From: an uncultured Eubacteriales bacterium
GTDB lineage: Bacteria > Bacillota > Clostridia > Oscillospirales > CAG-272
Assembly (NCBI GenBank): GCA_905210485.1
Contig: CAJLXA010000015.1
Coordinates: 1-37,675, forward strand
Length of the DNA: 37,675 nt
Direction: 5' to 3'
Positions 17,975-26,536 of the stretch are shown one piece after another. The notes below the pieces were generated by a model. The model made no database searches. It was not told where the DNA came from and saw only the letters and a program-made list of their open reading frames with translations. Numbering within the stretch: position 1 is the stretch's first letter; each line of letters starts with the position of its first letter. The position numbers and the translations under genes are program-made.

Positions 17975-19086
17975 CGGTTTTTATTTCCCGGAAAAGGACG
18001 TTTCTTCGCGGCCGCCTGTTCAAGTTCCTCCGCCTCTTTGCGTTTTGCCTCGGCGACATAACTGTCGGCGTTGCGGAGAATCTCCTCATCGTAAAGATGG
18101 CAGGCGACATGGTGACCGGGGGAAACCTCGGAATATCGCGGCGCCACGCAAGAGCAAACTTCCATACAGGAACTGCATCGCGTATGAAATTTGCATCCTT
18201 TGGGCGGGTTTGCCGGCGAGGGGATATCCCCTTCCAGTATCACACGGTTCATTTTAACGTCGGGATCGGGAACGGGAACCGCGGAAAACAAAGCTTTGGT
18301 ATACGGGTGAAGCGGATTTCTGAAGATTTCCTCCGTCTCACCGAGTTCCATCATATTTCCGAGATACATGACCAGAATCTGATCGGTGATATATTTCACG
18401 ACCGAAAGATCGTGGGAAATAAAGACATACGTAAGGCCGATCGTTTTCTGAAGATCCTTCAGAAGATTGATAATCTGCGCCTGAATGGAAACGTCAAGAG
18501 CGCTGACAGGCTCGTCGCAGATAATCAACTTCGGCTTTACGGCAAGCGCCCGCGCAATACAGATACGTTGGCGCTGACCGCCGGAAAATTCATGCGGATA
18601 ACGGCCATAGTACTGCGGGCGGAGGCCGCATTTCTGCATGATGTCGAGAACGTAGGCGTGCACTTCTTCTTTCGGCACGATATGATGGACGCGCACCGCC
18701 TCCGAAATAATGTTGCCGACCGTCATACGGGGCGGCAGACTGGAGTACGGATCCTGAAAAATCAGCTGTATATCGGTGCGGAATTTCTGCATCTGCGCTT
18801 TATTCAGATGCGTAATATCCACGCCCTCAAATATAACGCGGCCGCCGAGCGGGTCATAAAGACGCAGAACCGTTCTTCCGAGCGTGGTCTTACCGCAACC
18901 GGATTCGCCGACAACGCCGATCGTCGTTCCGCGTTTCACTTCAAAGGAAACGCCGTCCACGGCGCGCAGATAGGTCAGCGTTTTGCCGAACAGGTTCTTT
19001 TCAATCGGAAAATATGTCTGCAGATTTTCCACTTTGAGAATGACGTCATCCGCAGTCAACGCATCGTTTTTCATGTTTTCCGTCAT
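17971..19086 (-). CDS. oppF: Oligopeptide ABC transporter ATP-binding protein, OppF type
   Basis: A 371-residue ATPase that powers peptide import with OppD beneath the OppB/OppC channel. Walker A is at 60-67 (GESGCGKT), the Q-loop at about 107-112, ABC signature FSGGQRQR at 167-174, Walker B LIICDEP at 187-193 and the H-loop in FISHDLSV. The C-terminal oligopeptide-transporter extension has the conserved cysteine cluster (GCKFHTRCSSCMEVC). The AVDGVSFEV segment and the LFGKT insertion before it are typical of OppF/DppF rather than OppD. The tail is Lys/Glu/Ala-rich. The start overlaps the oppD stop by 4 bases and its own stop overlaps the next small gene by 4 bases. Family membership is secure; peptide specificity is not visible. 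Confidence 0.96.
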   Translation of the reverse strand: MTENMKNDALTADDVILKVENLQTYFPIEKNLFGKTLTYLRAVDGVSFEVKRGTTIGVVGESGCGKTTLGRTVLRLYDPLGGRVIFEGVDITHLNKAQMQKFRTDIQLIFQDPYSSLPPRMTVGNIISEAVRVHHIVPKEEVHAYVLDIMQKCGLRPQYYGRYPHEFSGGQRQRICIARALAVKPKLIICDEPVSALDVSIQAQIINLLKDLQKTIGLTYVFISHDLSVVKYITDQILVMYLGNMMELGETEEIFRNPLHPYTKALFSAVPVPDPDVKMNRVILEGDIPSPANPPKGCKFHTRCSSCMEVCSCVAPRYSEVSPGHHVACHLYDEEILRNADSYVAEAKRKEAEELEQAAAKKRPFPGNKNR

Positions 19087-20258
19087 TTCGTCACCTCCCC
19101 GTCCTTATTCTGATACAGGTAGCAGGAGACCCAATGCGTATCCGACACCTGTATGCCGTCGGGATAAGCACCCGTGCAGGCCGGAACGCATCTTTCGCAT
19201 CTGCCTTTGAAATAACAGTGATTGGGCATATTGATGGGACTGGGAACCTGCCCCGGAATGGAATAAAGCGGTTCGTTTGTATCGGAGTTTATCATCGGTT
19301 TGCTTTTCTGAAGTCCGATGGTATAGGGATGAAGCGGATTATGGAAAATATCCTGCACCGTTCCTTTTTCAATGGCACGGCCGGCATACATGACGATCAC
19401 TTCATCGGCCATTTCGGCAATAACGCCGAGGTCATGCGTGATCAGCATGATGGAACATCCCTCTTTCTTCTGCAGATCGCGCAGAAGTTCAAGAATCTGT
19501 GCCTGAATCGTCACGTCAAGGGCGGTTGTCGGCTCGTCGGCGATGATCAGCTTCGGTTTCCCGGCAAGCGCCATGGCGATCATAACGCGCTGGCGCATAC
19601 CGCCGGAAAGTTCGTGCGGATAGGAAGCATAGGTATGTTCCGGCATGGCAATGCCCACCTTACGGAGCATTTCGATACTGTATTCACGCGCCGCTTCCTT
19701 GGTAATATCAGGCGTATGCAAAAACGAAACTTCGTCAAGCTGATAGCCGATGGTAAACACCGGGTTAAGGCTCGTCATCGGTTCCTGGAAGATCATCGTG
19801 ATGTCTTTTCCGCGAATCTTATACATAGCCTCGGTCGGCATTTTGGTGATATCGTATGCGAGCGTACGTCCCTCAGCATCGGTACCGAGATCGCCCGCAT
19901 TGAAGCGGATTTCACCGCCGACGATCTGCCCCTGAGGCGCCTGAACCAACTGCATAATGGAAAGCGAAGTAACGCTCTTACCGCAACCGGATTCGCCTAC
20001 AACACCGACAATTTTATTTTTCGGAATATCGAATGAAACGCCGTTTACGGACATGACAGTACCGTTATCGGTAAAGAAACAGGTCTTCAGATTGTCGATT
20101 TCAATGATATTGTTATCATCGTGCATCGGAACGGTATATTCATCCACCGTTTTCTTACGTCGTTTTTCCGCCTCGTAAAACTTCATCTGCTGTACGTTGT
20201 AACGGATGATCCGACGGCTTTCCTTTAAGGAAATATACTGTTTGTTCTTTTCCTTCAT
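19083..20258 (-). CDS. oppD: Oligopeptide ABC transporter ATP-binding protein, OppD type
   Basis: A 391-residue ATPase partner of OppF. Walker A is at 88-95 (GESGCGKS), ABC signature LSGGMRQR at 217-224, Walker B LIIADEP at 237-243 and the H-loop in LITHDLGV. The C-terminal oligopeptide domain contains the Cys cluster (HCYFKGRCERCVPAC). It is unusual in having about 50 charged residues before the ABC core (KESRRIIRYNVQQMKFYEAE), which most OppD proteins lack. The start is supported by GAGG eight bases upstream, inside the end of oppC; only two bases separate the two genes. Confidence 0.96.
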   Translation of the reverse strand: MKEKNKQYISLKESRRIIRYNVQQMKFYEAEKRRKKTVDEYTVPMHDDNNIIEIDNLKTCFFTDNGTVMSVNGVSFDIPKNKIVGVVGESGCGKSVTSLSIMQLVQAPQGQIVGGEIRFNAGDLGTDAEGRTLAYDITKMPTEAMYKIRGKDITMIFQEPMTSLNPVFTIGYQLDEVSFLHTPDITKEAAREYSIEMLRKVGIAMPEHTYASYPHELSGGMRQRVMIAMALAGKPKLIIADEPTTALDVTIQAQILELLRDLQKKEGCSIMLITHDLGVIAEMADEVIVMYAGRAIEKGTVQDIFHNPLHPYTIGLQKSKPMINSDTNEPLYSIPGQVPSPINMPNHCYFKGRCERCVPACTGAYPDGIQVSDTHWVSCYLYQNKDGEVTK

Positions 20259-20260
20259 TA

Positions 20261-21367
20261 TTATTTCCTCGCCTTCGGGTCCATAGCGTCGCGCAAACCG
20301 TCACCCACAAAATTGAATCCGAGTACCGCAATAACGATCATGATACCGGCGGGAAGCCACATATTGACGTGATAATTCAGCACCTGCGGATCGTTTGCCG
20401 TTGCAATCATGGTACCCCATGCCGCTTTCGGAAGCTGTACGCCGAGGCCGAGATAACTCAGCGTGGACTCATACAGAATGACGCTGCCGAGACCGAGCGT
20501 CATGGAAACGATAAGTTGCGGCATGACATTCGGAATCAGATGCAGAAAGATTTTGCGCCATGTGGGAATGCCCATGACTTCGGTAGCGGTGATATATTCC
20601 TGTTCGCGCAAAGAGAGAATCTGTCCGCGGACAAGGCGCGCCACACCGCTCCAACTGAATATTGTGATAATGGCCATCAGGATGTAAATGCGTTTATCCG
20701 GCTCAATCTCCCACGAGTCGATTACGGCGGAAGCAATGAGAAGGATCGGCAATGTCGGTATACAGTTGAAAATATCGACAATACGCATGATGAGCTGATC
20801 CACCCAACCGCCGAAATAACCGGAAATACCGCCGAGAATCACGCCGATCAGCGTTTCCATAATAACGACGATAAAACCGATCGTCAGAGAAATCCGGCCG
20901 CCGTACATCAGGCGGACAAACACGTCCATACCTTTGTCATCGGTTCCGAGAAGATGTTCGGAATCCGGCGAAGCATAGGAATTTGTGCCGCTGACGTGTT
21001 CCACGACTTCGACAACTTCAATCTTTTCGCCGTTCGCGTCTTTCACGAAATTGCCGGCTTCGTCTTTCAGATAATAGGTCTTTGTGATCTGTTCCACGAC
21101 CTCACGGCGATCGACCGTTTCCTCGTCCCACGCGGAATACATAAGGGGGCCGAGAAAGGAAAACAGGAATAGAAAGACGATCATAACAAGGCCGACGATC
21201 GACAGTTTTGAGCGGAAAAAGCGGCGGAGAACAAGCCGCGCCGGGCTCATTTCCTTATAATTGACTTCCTCTTCGCCGAGACTGCTGTCTATTGAGGGTT
21301 CTTCCGGCAAACCGTCATCCGTAGGAAGCACTTCTTCATCTGTAATTATGTTTTCATTCATATCCAT
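20261..21367 (-). CDS. oppC: Oligopeptide ABC transporter permease, OppC type
   Basis: A 368-residue inner-membrane permease of the BPD/OppC family. An acidic cytoplasmic N-terminus of about 45 residues precedes the first helix (LSIVGLVMIVFLFLFSFLGP). Then comes an extended, charged extracytoplasmic loop of about 65 residues ending in HLLGTDDKGMDVFVRLMYGG, the conserved OppC entry motif. The remaining helices contain the EAA-like loop (EYITATEVMGIPTWRKIFLHLIP) that contacts the ATPases. A GTG at 21376 overlaps the oppB stop, but GGGGAGG lies directly against it; the same site is eight bases before the ATG at 21367, so I place the start there. The long first loop could contact the enlarged binding protein. 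Confidence 0.95.
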   Translation of the reverse strand: MDMNENIITDEEVLPTDDGLPEEPSIDSSLGEEEVNYKEMSPARLVLRRFFRSKLSIVGLVMIVFLFLFSFLGPLMYSAWDEETVDRREVVEQITKTYYLKDEAGNFVKDANGEKIEVVEVVEHVSGTNSYASPDSEHLLGTDDKGMDVFVRLMYGGRISLTIGFIVVIMETLIGVILGGISGYFGGWVDQLIMRIVDIFNCIPTLPILLIASAVIDSWEIEPDKRIYILMAIITIFSWSGVARLVRGQILSLREQEYITATEVMGIPTWRKIFLHLIPNVMPQLIVSMTLGLGSVILYESTLSYLGLGVQLPKAAWGTMIATANDPQVLNYHVNMWLPAGIMIVIAVLGFNFVGDGLRDAMDPKARK

Positions 21368-21372
21368 GTGCT

Positions 21373-22380
21373 TCACCTCCCCAGTTTCACGCGGGGATCG
21401 ACCACCGAGTACATAATGTCGGAAAACAGCGTTCCGATGATGGTCAGAACGGCAAGAAACATATTGTATCCCATGACAAACGGAATGTCGCCGTCTTTCA
21501 ATGCCTGATAGGCAAGGCGGCCGATACCGTCAATACCGAACACCTGTTCGGTAATCATCATGCCGCCGAAAAGCGACGGCAGGATACCGGCAAGCAGCGT
21601 GGCGAGCGGTATCATAGTGTTACGGAACGCGTGTTTATAGATGACCGTCTTTTCGGACAAGCCTTTGGCACGTGCGGTACGGATATAATCCGCATTGAGG
21701 ACTTCGAGCGTATTCGTACGCGTATACCGCATAAGGCCGCCGATCGAAAGCAGAACGCTGACGAAGATCGGAAGCACAAGATGCTGTGCAATATCGCCGA
21801 ATTTTGTCATGACGCCGATAAAATTATCGGCATAATCCTTTGTGGCATAAACAAGACCGTTGGCCGGAAGCCAACCGAGATCCACCGAGAATATTTTGAT
21901 AACGATAGCGGCGAAGAAGTATGTCGGCAAAGAAAGGCCGATCATGGTAAACACCGTAACCGAATAATCCCGTATCGAATACTGGTGCGTGGCGCTGGAG
22001 ATTCCCAGCGGAATCGCAATCAGAAATTGCAGGATTGTGGCAATAACAGCAATGGAAAATGATATCCACATATTTTCTCCGATGACCTGCGCCACCGGCT
22101 TTTCGTATTTGAATGACGTGCCGAGATCTCCGCGCACGAGATTCCCTACCCATTTCAGGTAGCCTTTAACGATGCCGCCGAACGAAGAATCACCGATTCC
22201 GTACAATTCCTTGAAACGTAAGACGTCCGCTTCTTTTATGGCACCCGTTTGCAGTTGCGTGCTGAATTTCAGATCCACGTAGTCATTCGGCATCATGCGC
22301 ACCATCGTGTAAATAATGACGGATACGCCGAAAAGAATGACGACGGAGATCAGCAGACGCTTTACAATATATTTAAACAT
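21373..22380 (-). CDS. oppB: Oligopeptide ABC transporter permease, OppB type
   Basis: A 335-residue inner-membrane permease, six predicted helices, of normal family length. It starts with the typical KRLLISVVILFGVSVIIYTMVR helix region and has the conserved GDLGTSF segment in the periplasm-side loop and the EAA-type loop (LNADYIRTARAKGLSEKTVIYKHAFRN) that docks the ATPases. It forms the channel with OppC. It follows the binding-protein gene after 88 bases that hold a strong hairpin, and precedes oppC with five bases between the stop and the preferred start. The ribosome site is a modest GGGTGA about six bases from the ATG. Confidence 0.95.
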   Translation of the reverse strand: MFKYIVKRLLISVVILFGVSVIIYTMVRMMPNDYVDLKFSTQLQTGAIKEADVLRFKELYGIGDSSFGGIVKGYLKWVGNLVRGDLGTSFKYEKPVAQVIGENMWISFSIAVIATILQFLIAIPLGISSATHQYSIRDYSVTVFTMIGLSLPTYFFAAIVIKIFSVDLGWLPANGLVYATKDYADNFIGVMTKFGDIAQHLVLPIFVSVLLSIGGLMRYTRTNTLEVLNADYIRTARAKGLSEKTVIYKHAFRNTMIPLATLLAGILPSLFGGMMITEQVFGIDGIGRLAYQALKDGDIPFVMGYNMFLAVLTIIGTLFSDIMYSVVDPRVKLGR

Positions 22381-22434
22381 ATTTTCACCCGTATACTGGT
22401 TTCATGTATTTCTGCCCCACCGCAAGGCAAGGCT

Positions 22435-22460
22435 TTTCCCGCCGACTACGCGGCGGGAAA
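22435..22460 (-). other. Intercistronic hairpin between binding-protein and permease genes
   Basis: A perfect 10-bp inverted repeat, TTTCCCGCCG and CGGCGGGAAA with a 6-base loop, begins 9 bases after the binding-protein stop codon. No T-run follows. Such hairpins in transporter operons are known to protect the upstream binding-protein mRNA and give it higher expression than the permeases; that role is inferred here. Confidence 0.7.
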
Positions 22461-22468
22461 CGGTTTCC

Positions 22469-25087
22469 TTATCTTTCCGTATTATTGGTTACGAGAGATA
22501 CTTTATCAAGATCGCTTGTCAGTCCCTTGTACGAAGAAAGGTCTTCTTCGGGAGTCAGCGTGCTGACGTCGATCTTGTCGGTATTGTAGGCAAAAAGGTC
22601 GTCGCGCTGATAGGTAGGCAGTTCAATGGCCAACTGCATGACGATGTTGAGCGCCTGTTCATAAATCTTTGCACGCTTTTCCTCGTCCGTTGTTTTACGG
22701 CCTTTATCAATCAGGTCGGAAAGCTGCTGTACAAGCGCGAGTTCCGTGTCATACTTACCGCCGTTGTTCTGTTTAATCTGTCTGTAGCCCCAGTTCCAGG
22801 TGGAAGTTGCCGTGGAATCAATGTGATAGACCTGATACATATCAGGGTCGATCGTAGAGCCCCAGGCGGCCGCCCATACGGTAAGTTCGCCCGTCGCCAG
22901 TTTTTTCAGCGCGTTGGCGTCGGTGGTAACCGTGATCTGGAAGCCGATCTGGTTCAGAAATTCGCCTGCATGCCACATGGCCTGCCATGCGGGATGGTCG
23001 GTGGCTTCACCTGCAATGGTGAACGTGTAACGGAGAACGGAACTGCCCTTCTGGTAAACGCCGTCGCCGTTCAGCGTGTAGCCGGCGTCTTCCACGATAC
23101 CGCGGATAAACTCCTGCTGTTCTTCGGACGTGAAGGTATCGCCCGCCTTCTTGCCTTTCTTCTGGCAGAATTCTTTATATGTGGGATTCACGACATTCAG
23201 GTTTTCCGGTACTTTGCCGCCGATGTAAGGATAGTAAGCGGTTGCGCCTTCGGGATATGCCCAGTTGGCGTGAGACATGGAGCGGTAGATCGGAATAGCC
23301 GTCGTTTTATAATAGTCCACACATTCCTGTGTATTGATGCTGTGCATGATAGCCTGACGCACGCCGAGATCCGGCACTTTGCCGGCATTGATGCCGATAT
23401 AGCCGTAACCGGAAGTTTCAATCGACGTGTGTCCGATACCGTCGGACTTCTTCTGATCAAGTTCTTCGATGGTTTCGGGTTTTGCATTGGGTTCCGCAAA
23501 GTCAATTTCCTTATTGTAAAGCGAGTTCAGCATCTGAGCCGAAGAAACGACCTGGAAACGAACCTTGTTGATCTTGGCGGGACCCATCAGGTAATAAGGA
23601 TTTCTTTCAAAATAAATCAGACCGAGGCTGTAGAAATCACCGGCTTTGATATTGGTGATACCGCCGCTCGATTTGCTGGCGGCATAGGGGCCGGCACCGA
23701 CGGGAACGCCCACTTTATCGGGGTTTTTCACGACCTGTTCCATGAAGTCCGGCGAAGAACGCTCCACGCCGAAATGAGAAACGTAGTCGAACGCGGCAAT
23801 GTGCTCCGCGTCGGAGTAATAATACATCGGAGCGACGGCAAAGGCAAAGTTCCAGATGGCCTTCGGGTCAACACCGTTAATGGTGATGGAAAGCACTTCG
23901 TTACCGGTTGCCACGGAAAGATCGTCGTTATACGTCGGAACGGCATATTCAACGCCGTTAACGGTTACGGGAGCAAGACGGTTGGCAAACTGAATACCGG
24001 AGATATTCGGATATTTCAGGGTCGAACCGCTGAAATACGCGGACAGTTCCTGATTGGCGATATAGGTATGGAGCGTCGTGGAAGTACCCCAGTAATTCAC
24101 AACCGTGGAGATTGCGTCGGGGATATTGGCCTTGAACACCCATTCGATCCCCTGCTCTTTTGTCCACGTTTTCACTTCCGCGGCACTGCCGCAAGCGTAT
24201 GTGAGTTCGTGGTCTTTCTTGTTCCACGTGATATAGCCTTCATTATAAAGGAAAGCTTCCACATCAGTGGTCAGCAGGTTTTCGTATACCTGTTTGTTTT
24301 CATCATAGAATTTGATGTCCTGATAGGAGTTCAGCGCATTGGAATAATCGCTTTCCAATTCTTCGCGGAAATACTCCAGTGCTTTCAGATAATCTTCCTT
24401 GATGTGCGCATAGGAAGAACCGTTTTCCGCGGCATATGTTTCAAGCGCCGTAACGAAGGTTTCGGGCGTGTAATCGGAGCGTTCCTCAAGAAGTTCGGTC
24501 GCGGCGCTCACAAGCGCGTCGATACGCGCGGTGGCGTTGATCTCGAACTGTTCCATGAAATGATCCTGTTCGTTCTCATCCGATTCCTGCGTGCGGTATT
24601 CTTTCAGACCGACAATATCGGTGGAATAGATCGTGCTGGAGCCGGTGTACATCGGATCAAGGTAAACATACAGATTGAAAAGAACGTCGCGCATGGTCAG
24701 AGCGGAGCCGTTGGAATACTTCACGTTGTTTTTCAGAACGAAATAATAGGTCGTCTTCTGATCGACATCGGGAGTTCCCGTCGTCACGATCTGAAGATCC
24801 TTTGTGACAACAGCATACTGATCCCCATATGTATAGCCGCCTTTTTTATCGTTGCCGAGCATGGAAATCTGCGTCATACCTACAACATTACTGTCGGTTG
24901 CAGAGGTGGAAAAGAAAGGGTTGAACACTTTGTCGACTTCCAGAGTAGAAAAGACAAGCGGGTCTGTTTCGTTGTTATAGTATTTCTTGTCTTTGTTGCC
25001 GGCGCAGCCGAAGAGGCTGAGAAGGCTCAGAAGTGTTGCGGACAAGAGTAACAGCGCAACGAGTTTTTTCATGGGTTTTACATTCAT
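22469..25087 (-). CDS. oppA: Oversized ABC peptide-binding lipoprotein (SBP family 5)
   Basis: An 872-residue extracellular solute-binding lipoprotein (lipobox LSLFGC, Cys28) of the OppA/DppA type. Family 5 features include the early LKNNVKYSNGSALTMRDVLFNL block, the later VGAGPYAASK-like block, NPYYLMGPAKINKVRFQVV, a LGVRQAIMHSINTQECVDYY stretch, and WGSTIDPDMYQVYH. The usual length is about 500-600 residues. The excess is an insertion from about 165 to 410, starting with a helical Glu-rich stretch (EQDHFMEQFEINATARIDAL) and including a segment with WNKKDHELTYACGSA. GAGGAG lies 13 bases before the ATG at 25087; a second ATG five codons later is possible. It precedes oppBCDF and probably hands peptides to them. 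Ligand specificity is unknown. Confidence 0.94.
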   Translation of the reverse strand: MNVKPMKKLVALLLLSATLLSLLSLFGCAGNKDKKYYNNETDPLVFSTLEVDKVFNPFFSTSATDSNVVGMTQISMLGNDKKGGYTYGDQYAVVTKDLQIVTTGTPDVDQKTTYYFVLKNNVKYSNGSALTMRDVLFNLYVYLDPMYTGSSTIYSTDIVGLKEYRTQESDENEQDHFMEQFEINATARIDALVSAATELLEERSDYTPETFVTALETYAAENGSSYAHIKEDYLKALEYFREELESDYSNALNSYQDIKFYDENKQVYENLLTTDVEAFLYNEGYITWNKKDHELTYACGSAAEVKTWTKEQGIEWVFKANIPDAISTVVNYWGTSTTLHTYIANQELSAYFSGSTLKYPNISGIQFANRLAPVTVNGVEYAVPTYNDDLSVATGNEVLSITINGVDPKAIWNFAFAVAPMYYYSDAEHIAAFDYVSHFGVERSSPDFMEQVVKNPDKVGVPVGAGPYAASKSSGGITNIKAGDFYSLGLIYFERNPYYLMGPAKINKVRFQVVSSAQMLNSLYNKEIDFAEPNAKPETIEELDQKKSDGIGHTSIETSGYGYIGINAGKVPDLGVRQAIMHSINTQECVDYYKTTAIPIYRSMSHANWAYPEGATAYYPYIGGKVPENLNVVNPTYKEFCQKKGKKAGDTFTSEEQQEFIRGIVEDAGYTLNGDGVYQKGSSVLRYTFTIAGEATDHPAWQAMWHAGEFLNQIGFQITVTTDANALKKLATGELTVWAAAWGSTIDPDMYQVYHIDSTATSTWNWGYRQIKQNNGGKYDTELALVQQLSDLIDKGRKTTDEEKRAKIYEQALNIVMQLAIELPTYQRDDLFAYNTDKIDVSTLTPEEDLSSYKGLTSDLDKVSLVTNNTER

Positions 25088-25149
25088 GGTTTGTGTTTAT
25101 CTCCTCATAAATTATAATCGGGTTGAAATGGCCTTGCACAGGAGGCCGT

Positions 25150-26307
25150 TTATGAACCGGCGATCGCCTGTTTAAAGATGATCGTCAGATTATCGAAAGT
25201 CGACGTGTCACCGTCCGCACGATAACAGCACGGAAGCGTTTCTTCCACCGTCAACTGCCTGTCGGCAACGAATTCTTTCGGTAATTTCTTTATATTCCAT
25301 GTGGCGTCCACTGTGACGCCGGTCAGGGTCGCGCCGCTGATTTTCATGGCCAGCGGAGCAACGAAAATACGTTTCGTTTTTGCCAGTTCCGTATCTATCG
25401 TCACCGTAAAATCCGTAAACGACACATTGCGCAGCGTTGCGCCGCGTAGACTGCGGAAGAGGCTGATGCACAGAAGGCCGCCTTCCTCGTAAAGATCGGC
25501 GTCGCTCACAAGGTCGGACGCTTCATATACGAGCAGGAAATTCTTCACGGTATAACCGTTACCCTCAATTGTGCCTTTGTAATCGCCGAAGCCGCCGAAC
25601 TGCGCGCCTCCGAAATCAATATCGTTCATCAGATACAGGTTGCCGCTTTTACCCGCGGTAAGATCGGCCGCCGTCCGTACGATTTTGTAACTTCCCTGTA
25701 TGTAATCGCCGAAGACCCGGATGGTAAGATCGGCGTCGCCGCCCGGATGTCTGAAGTCCGGAGCAAGCGGATTGCCGTCGGCGTCGCGGAACTGACCGGT
25801 AAAGGTATACCCCTCACGGGTATCCGCATAATTCAGGTAATCGTCAAAAAGTTCGCCCGCTTTTACGGAATACGAATTCAGAACGTGCGTTTCACCCGCG
25901 TCGTCACGGTAGCAGATTTCAAATGCATAATGCGTTTCCTTTTCCCAGTGCGCGTACAACGTCACACCGTCCGTGCCCACCTTGTCACGGCTGAAATCCC
26001 ACTTATCCGCATATGACACCGAGCCGTCGGCGGCAACGGTACGCGTTTTATACCAGCCTTCGAGCACAAAGCCGACTCTTTTAATGGCTACCCCCGACAG
26101 TTTATCGGGAGCGGAAACCGTGCCGCTGCCGGTATTGTGGAAATCATAGTACTGCGTTACCGCACGGTCACAGTTCTGATATGTTCCGCCCTCCAGTTCA
26201 TAGATCACCTTGGTGTAATCCGTATAGTCGCGGGAATTGCGACCGCAACCGACAAGCATCAAGGATAAAAGGACGGGTAATGTGAGCAGTAGAAATCGTT
26301 TTTTCAT
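25150..26307 (-). CDS. InlB-repeat surface lipoprotein, first gene of the train
   Basis: A 385-residue lipoprotein (lipobox LMLVGC, Cys21). Residues about 35-140 form an InlB B-repeat (Flg_new type) unit: YELEGGTY, GFVLEGWYKT, KWDFSRDKV, GVTLYAHWEKE. A second, degenerate unit follows (YTFTGQFRDADGNPL). The C-terminal half resembles GLUG/right-handed beta-helix style sequence (LYLMNDIDFGGAQFGGFGDYKGTIEGNGYTV was read as that fold in short pieces: DIDFGG, GTIEGNGYTVKNF). A longer reading frame starts at 26385, but it would be coding through the leader hairpin. The ATG at 26307 begins a clean signal peptide, so it is preferred. It is the first gene after the main promoter, 62 bases before the binding-protein gene. 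It could be an adhesin or binding partner; unproven. Confidence 0.85.
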   Translation of the reverse strand: MKKRFLLLTLPVLLSLMLVGCGRNSRDYTDYTKVIYELEGGTYQNCDRAVTQYYDFHNTGSGTVSAPDKLSGVAIKRVGFVLEGWYKTRTVAADGSVSYADKWDFSRDKVGTDGVTLYAHWEKETHYAFEICYRDDAGETHVLNSYSVKAGELFDDYLNYADTREGYTFTGQFRDADGNPLAPDFRHPGGDADLTIRVFGDYIQGSYKIVRTAADLTAGKSGNLYLMNDIDFGGAQFGGFGDYKGTIEGNGYTVKNFLLVYEASDLVSDADLYEEGGLLCISLFRSLRGATLRNVSFTDFTVTIDTELAKTKRIFVAPLAMKISGATLTGVTVDATWNIKKLPKEFVADRQLTVEETLPCCYRADGDTSTFDNLTIIFKQAIAGS

Positions 26308-26312
26308 GTTTT

Positions 26313-26336
26313 TTCGGGCGACCGCCCGAACCTCCC
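26313..26336 (-). promoter_or_regulatory. Shine-Dalgarno separated from start codon by a hairpin
   Basis: Reading on the minus strand, GGGAGG (26331-26336) is followed at once by an 18-base inverted repeat (TTCGGGCG-GT-CGCCCGAA, 26313-26330), then five bases and the ATG at 26307. The linear spacing is 23 bases, too long for normal initiation. If the hairpin folds, the effective spacing drops to about five. Confidence 0.6.
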
Positions 26337-26451
26337 GGATAAATGATGAACCGTCCGCTTCCGAACGGCCGGTACGCCGGATCATCTCCGCGCACCGTCA
26401 CACGCGCCGGTAACTACATAAAAATGAGCAGGCGCGCACGCGTAAGAGAGA

Positions 26452-26487
26452 GAGCTTGCAAGAGAACAGTCAATCCGTTGCAAGCTC
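26452..26487 (-). promoter_or_regulatory. Leader stem-loop of the long gene train
   Basis: A perfect 10-bp inverted repeat (GAGCTTGCAA and TTGCAAGCTC) with a 16-base loop lies about 15 bases after the predicted transcription start. No T-run follows, so it may stabilise the 5' end or act as a regulatory element in the roughly 195-base leader. Confidence 0.65.
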
Positions 26488-26507
26488 AAAGAAACCCTAT
26501 GTTGGGA

Positions 26508-26536
26508 ATTATAGCACAAAATCCAAGTGGTGTCAA
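26508..26536 (-). promoter_or_regulatory. Consensus sigma-A promoter of the lipoprotein/Opp/protease train
   Basis: On the minus strand, TTGACA (26531-26536) and TATAAT (26508-26513) are separated by exactly 17 bases, an exact match to consensus. The predicted start is near 26501. It is the only strong promoter I found for the 26-kb gene train. Confidence 0.88.

Noticed and set aside
25111..25116. TATAAT as an internal promoter for the binding-protein gene
   Set aside because: No -35 at proper spacing, and the transcript would start within the ribosome site.
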